Source of the DNA: Membranipora membranacea
Taxonomy: Eukaryota; Bryozoa; Gymnolaemata; Cheilostomatida; Membraniporidae
Direction of reading: 5' to 3'
Length of the DNA stretch: 64,000 nt
NCBI GenBank assembly: GCA_914767715.1
Contig: OU612073.1
Span: 9,486,001 to 9,550,000 of the forward strand
The notes below the pieces were generated by a model. It saw only the letters and a program-made list of their open reading frames with translations. It did not search any database and had not been told where the DNA came from. Positions 58,663-64,000 of this stretch are shown here, piece by piece. The translations under genes and the position numbers were made by a program. Positions within the stretch are counted from its first letter, which is position 1, and each line of letters starts with the position of its first letter.

Positions 58663-60590
58663 TTAACATTGTTTAGATATAATCAGTTTTAGTTCCACAG
58701 CACGTGTCTCTGCGCTCAGTATCACAGAATCGTTTTTTGTAGTTAGGCTGAGACAAGGGGGGTAATATCAAGTATGACTAAAATTTATAATCATTTGTAT
58801 ATGACCACACAATAAGATGATATATATGTATGTATACTTTACTTTCAATATGTCATTTCGTATTGATTTGGAAAAGCTAAATAACTAATTGAGCAATTTG
58901 TTTGCTAAACAACAAACATCACATTAGAGTATATTTATATTGATAAGATTCATAGGACTCTTCTGATATGATCCGTACTTGTACTTGGGTTTATTTAAAT
59001 GGTCTGAAATTTCTCACCCGTTTCAATCTAATTTTATATTGATTTGATTTGATTTGAGTTCGAGTAGAGTAGAGACATTTTACTTCACCAGACAAGACAA
59101 ATAAATATATATAAGTCACATACTAAGGAGAAGCGCTGACACTACATACTATAATTAGTGTGATATGATCTTATTTCTATGGCTGCTCTACCTTGTATAC
59201 CCTGATACATTACATATTATGTATTTATTTAGCTGATGTAGGTTATATATTACTATACAAATTTAGGTAAATCACAATAAGATGTAAGTCATCATAAGAT
59301 CTAATTAGAATAAAAAAATCGGACAAAACACAGATGATTGTGTACCTAGGAAGGTCAAAAGATGGAGTTTTTTTGGTGGCTAATTGAACTTAAGGATGGA
59401 AGCAAATACTTTAAAACTAAGTGATTGTATTCGTAACTCATATTCTGACACTTTGCATCCCATCCAATATGTATCCAACAGAAGCAACACCAAACAGTGA
59501 TTAATAATTTTGCCTACAGTTCTCCAAACCACCCTACACATCAATCCTGGAGAAGGGAGCAATGACACTATAACTGAGATCAGCCATGTAGATACTCAGG
59601 CTATGGTTGGTATTAGTTGTAGTGCTGAGGCTATTAGTGACATCTAGCAAAAAGAAAATCTCTGCTGTCCCTTCGTAATTTAGCTTTATGCAATAATATT
59701 ATGAAACTTATGTCAAGCAATAAGTCATATGTATATAAGATGTCCATCCAAAGATCAAAGAAAAGTTAAGTTTAGAACAAATGAGCCTTTTTTTTGGTGA
59801 TCCCCAAAGTATCACAACAACCTGGCTGACCTAAAAGCCTTAGCTGTAATGCCCCTGAAGACTGGGTCACAACAGCATCATTTAGCCTCACAATATCTCA
59901 TAAAGGCCTGCTGCATACCTCACATGATGCTGTCACATAGCAATCACAGTGCAATGTATAACTGTGTGTTTGTGTTGTGAGTCATTAGGGCTATGTCGCA
60001 AATGTTCTTTGCGTCTTTCCTAATAAATTGTAACCAGGATGGTGTCACACTAAATACTCAATGCCCTGTCAGCTGTCGAGATACTGCTGTCGAGATACTG
60101 CTATGCTCCATAGTTCATCCTACAAGATATCTGGTTTGTTAGGAAAGGGACAAAACACCAACATTTTCAGGTCTTACAATTACTCGAAAAGAAATGTGAA
60201 TATAAATTAAATTAAGAGTTATCATCTTACTAGCATTGGGAGCATAGCTCTCTTTCATGAAGGTACTTCATTAAATTTGATGACAAGTACTCAATCTGAA
60301 TTGCTCCAGGCTGCTGTGTTAGGAGTAGGACCCTCTTTATGTGGGCGAAAATGAAAAGATTCCAACCCTTAATCTTCCAATGACAAGGGTATGAGACAGG
60401 GAATGGAAGTCTTTTGTGGTAGGTTGACATATTACTTGAATAAATGTCTTATACTGGAAGTCATGCAAAAAACCTGCAATCCGAGCATGGAAGTGAAGAT
60501 CGGAAGAATTCTGAGAGATATACCTTTAGTGCCAGGCCTGTTCGGAAGGGACTTTAAATTCACATCAATTTATTCCACAAATGAACAATT
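58663..60590. other. Decayed gene X block upstream of HSD copy 4
   Basis: 58850-59280 matches the flank at 50650-51020 and contains the empty hAT site near 59120. About 59490-59650 is a relic of gene X exon 16022-16301 (TACTCAGGCTATGGTTGGTA). About 59930-60130 matches 51700-51850. No open gene is seen. Confidence 0.6.
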
Positions 60591-60597
60591 TACAATG

Positions 60598-61292
60598 ATA
60601 TGATCAACATCAATTCTACTGCAATGATAGAGATGTGCACAATAGTGATGCCGCAGATGGTCAGTAAAAATAGAGGAGTGGTCATCAACATATCTTCCAT
60701 AGCAGTAACTGGTGATGTCGGGACAACTACTTACTCTGCTACAAAGAATTTTGTGTCCAGTATGTCACAAGCATTGAGAGGTACTTACTGCGGCAAGGGG
60801 TCAGGTGAGCACCTCTTCAATCGATCACTCCCAACATTACACGAAAAAACATTCGCTTCAGATCTCTAAGGAAAAGAAACTAGACAACCACCAGCTGTCT
60901 AATTGACTTTACTGCTGCATACCATGCTATCCATGAACCTTATTTCATCATAGAAGTTCCTGATTGGCTCTCTTAAATCATAATTTTCTTTGTTTGCAGG
61001 TATTTTTATCCACCTTCTTGAGCCAGGAATGACCGGTACACCGATGCTAGCCAAAAGTGTGAAAGAAGGCAATGACGAATGGCTGACTAAGGCGGTGAAG
61101 AGGCTTGCAGCATCAGTAGATCATTATGTTCCAACTTCTCTGAATACAGTAGGATGGAGTACGGATGCCGTGAACGGATGTTTGAATCATTGGCTATTTA
61201 TCTTAATGACAAAGCTGAGATCTCAGTCTAGCTCTGATGCTATGATGTATAGAATGATAAAGGAAATGGGACTTAGAGAAAAGAATCAATGA
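60598..61292 (+). pseudogene. HSD copy 4 (exons 3-4, no exons 1-2)
   Basis: Exon 3 is open to its donor at 60804 and keeps 'TTTYSATKNF'. Exon 4 (61000-61292) is full length, identical in extent to copy 1 and ends 'MGLREKNQ'. The 5' end of exon 3 with its acceptor and first codons (TAGTCGGCAGCGG in copy 1) has been replaced, and exons 1-2 are absent, so the cofactor-binding half is missing. It is the least damaged of the HSD relics and carries the empty site of the intron 3 MITE. Confidence 0.85.
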
Positions 61293-62904
61293 TCTCTGCA
61301 GCTGTAATCATAGACCCTTACTCTGTCACTCTGTTATTAGTTCTAGTATATAAACTCTGCTTTTTACTTCGTTTATTTTCTTTGTTATTGATCAGAGAGT
61401 AGCTGCTCAATGTGAAACAACTCCAAAAACTATGATAACTTTGGTGTGTAGCACATATAGGGATGATATAAGGTAGTTTATTATTTTCAGAAAGTTTACC
61501 AGTCAAACGACACCACAAGACAAAGATGTAAGATAGTATAGTGCTGTCTCAGAATGTAACAAAGAATAAAAGGGTAGGTCACCACCGCATTAGCCAAAGC
61601 AAAAAGCAGTCAGTATAAACAAATGACGACTCGTCAGTCTGAGCAAGGAACTTTATTAAGAGTCAGTGATAAAATAATACTGATATTGATATAAAAGATA
61701 AGATAAGATAAAATTTATTTTAAAACGCTATATAGAACAATTTCAAGAAATCGTTGTAATGGAATAGTTTGTAGAAAAAAATCCTCAGCAATAATAAGCA
61801 TGAATAAAAATCATGAAACTAAAAAATAGATTGGTAAGGTGACACATTTCGCACATAGCATGTACTTATGAAGGGTATTTGATAAAAAAAGCTATTCGCA
61901 TACTTAGTGGTTCAGCAGACAGGGGTATATGCGTGTCGTCTCGCTCTTACAGATTATGTACAGATATTTGTTGAAATGATGTCAAAGAGCGGATGGTCGA
62001 TGCCGTGGATGATCTTGTGATAGTAGCTACTGCTCAAGTCAGTTAAATATGTCTCTATTGTTGGCAGCTTGAGCATCGGGAGAATGTCATCGTAGGAGAG
62101 GTCTTGGTGAATGATCTTTACAGCACTCCGCTAAACCCGCTCTAGCTTATTTCTACCATTGTTAGAAATGAGATAAGGGTAAACGATACCAAAAAACAAA
62201 GATGTAAAATTGCCCTGTCATAGCATGTGAGAAAGAATAAAAGTTGGGTCACCACCACATTAGCCAAAGCAATAAGCAATCAGTATAAATGAATGACTCG
62301 CCAGTCTGAGCAAGGAATTCAACCCAGAGTCAGTGATAAAATAATAAAACATGATATGGTTAGAAGGCATATAGCAATGTTTAGCTCTGTTACATCTTTG
62401 AGGCAAAATACTGTTTACCAGAGACATAAGTTCACCGCAGGAACATAAAGCTGTACAACTTTGTTCTGTGTAGGCCTAACCATAGGCTTAAATATGATTG
62501 TCACACAATCACCATGTTTCCATGTGAATTTGAAGGCGGCCTAGATTGAGCTGAGTTATCACCTGTTGGCTCGCCCTCGAAATATGTGTCCATCCCCATC
62601 AATAGAGCTAAGAAAAAAAGCATAAAAAATCTGCCGCTTCTCGTCCTTGGGCCTCTCATATTGATATCAAAGGCGCTAACTGTAAGAAACGCCAGCCGGC
62701 TATACACAGTACAGTGCGAACTGATCCTTACGGCTCAGACGGAACCGTCAGGTGTTTTGATTGCTCAAAGAGCCCTGAAAATAGCATCAGGTCAATCCAT
62801 GGAACTGCAGTGTATATAAAGGTTATGTGACATTAGCAAAGACACAATCAAGAAATTGCTGCTAGCACTACTCTGTCACTAGTATTCTCATTCTTCCTAC
62901 AAAG
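61293..62904. repeat. Third copy of the HSD-caspase spacer
   Basis: Matches 6519-8113 along its length. The LINE fragment (about 61930-62190) and SINE-like repeat (about 62490-62825) are both present. No host gene is seen. Confidence 0.7.
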
Positions 62905-63915
62905 TTATTGAGCCTGTCCTATGTTCATTGAAGCTGGTGGAAGAACCAGCGATCTATCAGTAACTTTCATTGCTTCTGGAAATTGGCAAATTGTCCGGCA
63001 GTCTGAATTTTTCCTCAGTCTTCTAACAGCTCGATCAAACATCTCATCAACTGTCATCTTCCCGTCAGCAGACCTGAACTCATCAGCCATGGCTCCAGTG
63101 AAAGCTCCTCTTAAAGCCTTTCCTCCTCTCACTGTAGCTAACAGCAACACTGTGTGTGGTCTGAGTAGCGTAATGTGCTGATCTACATGAGGATCGCTGA
63201 CTTGAACTGGAGCTGGATCAGAACTAGTACTACTCTGTTCTCCTGGTGAGGCCACCTGACAGGCCTGGATCAGCATAACCTAAGAGAAAATGAATTGTTT
63301 TATGGAATTGAAATGTTATATACGACTGATATATTTAATTATAAGGCTAAACATTATTGTGTAGCGCAGTACTTGACAAAAAGTTTACATAGACAATCAA
63401 GCTGCTTGCCTTCCTACTTAGAATCAGCGAGAGTTTAAGAACTATGCAATCCCTCTATTTTCCACCAACAATAGCAGTTAGTAATCTTACCATTGGTATG
63501 AAAGGTGGTAGTAACTGATTGAGATGGTGGAGGATGTCATTCACTGGTTTCTCTTTTCCTCCACTTCCGATTACCGAACCTCTGCTGCCGTGTGACATCA
63601 GACACACAATCAGCAGCGAGCACTTTGAAGAGATCTGACTCGTCACGCTCTCGACGATATTGTGGAGCTCTTTAGTGTCGTACCACTCCATCCTGATGAC
63701 ATCACATCCTGCCTGCTTTAGAGAGTGTTCGAGGTTATCTGCTTCATCATCAGCTCCCAGTCTGTTCTAAGGACTGAAGAGTATCAGTCCGTATCTCTTA
63801 CATTTCTCCTGCCTGTATGGGATGATATATAGTGAGCTGTGTGGAGACAACTCCTGTATCTGTGTGACTGTTAGGACTTTCTTCTCTACGATATTCTGTA
63901 TCTGTCTTTCCTTTT
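62905..63915 (-). pseudogene. Ankyrin-caspase copy H, exons 2-3 (type I, nonsense in p20; 5' end outside window)
   Basis: Exon 3 (62905 to about 63279) encodes 'MLIQACQVASPG' and ends 'VLPPASMNIGQAQ', like copy A. Exon 2 (63491-63915, 425 bp) has the 'CLMSHGSRG' histidine motif, but a TAG at 63767-63769 replaces the GAG of copies E and G, upstream of the His. The ankyrin exon would lie beyond 64000. Confidence 0.87.
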
Positions 63916-64000
63916 CTGAAAATAAAATGAACACAATAGTCATTGCATTTCAAGCTTTGTTTCGTAGATTCAGTAGATTTTGATTACAAAAGATGTTATA

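Noticed and set aside
1-64000. Bacterial contamination or symbiont DNA
   Set aside because: Spliced genes, tRNA-derived SINEs, LINE and gypsy relics and hAT/TTAA elements occur across the whole window.

Overview
The window is animal nuclear DNA. It is AT-rich, with short spliced exons flanked by GT/AG introns, and holds degenerate transposons and tandem gene copies. No bacterial operons or ribosome binding sites are seen. Short introns plus a multicopy ankyrin-caspase family suggest an early-branching invertebrate. A demosponge is my best guess, by inference only.

Layout. (1) 1-1033: the 3' end of a YRDC-like tRNA threonylcarbamoyl transferase gene (+). (2) 3816-6518: a complete four-exon 17-beta-hydroxysteroid dehydrogenase 12 / 3-ketoacyl-CoA reductase gene (+). 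(3) 8114-11186: the first of eight ankyrin-caspase copies (A to H), all on the minus strand. (4) 13493-18033: a seven-exon, Ser/Thr/Asn/Gln-rich gene of unknown function ('gene X', minus strand), reconstructed here by splice phase. (5) 18-22.6 kb: intergenic DNA with foldback elements, a hAT element, two minisatellites and a TTAA-flanked element. (6) 22.9-38.3 kb: alternating dead Ty3/gypsy fragments (+) and caspase copies B, C and D. (7) 38.3-64 kb: repeated blocks of [3' half of the HSD gene (+), caspase copy (-), gypsy fragment or gene X relic].

The caspase gene has three exons. Exon 1 encodes about 290 residues of degenerate ankyrin repeats. Exon 2 carries the p20 region with the catalytic HG motif. 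Exon 3 carries the QAC catalytic cysteine and the p10 region. Copies B (25729-28282) and F (47698-50248) have complete open models of 564 codons. A, E, G and H have single-base frameshifts or nonsense codons, and C and D are deleted. Two promoter/N-terminal types and two protease types occur in all four combinations, which points to unequal exchange within the array.

The ancestral unit was probably HSD(+) - caspase(-) - gene X(-). It was duplicated several times, leaving only the HSD 3' exons and eroded gene X exons in later units. The gypsy fragments share inactivating lesions, so they were already dead and were carried along by the duplications. Several non-autonomous DNA transposons can be delimited exactly because their target duplications are visible, and for two of them a paralogous empty site is present in the window.
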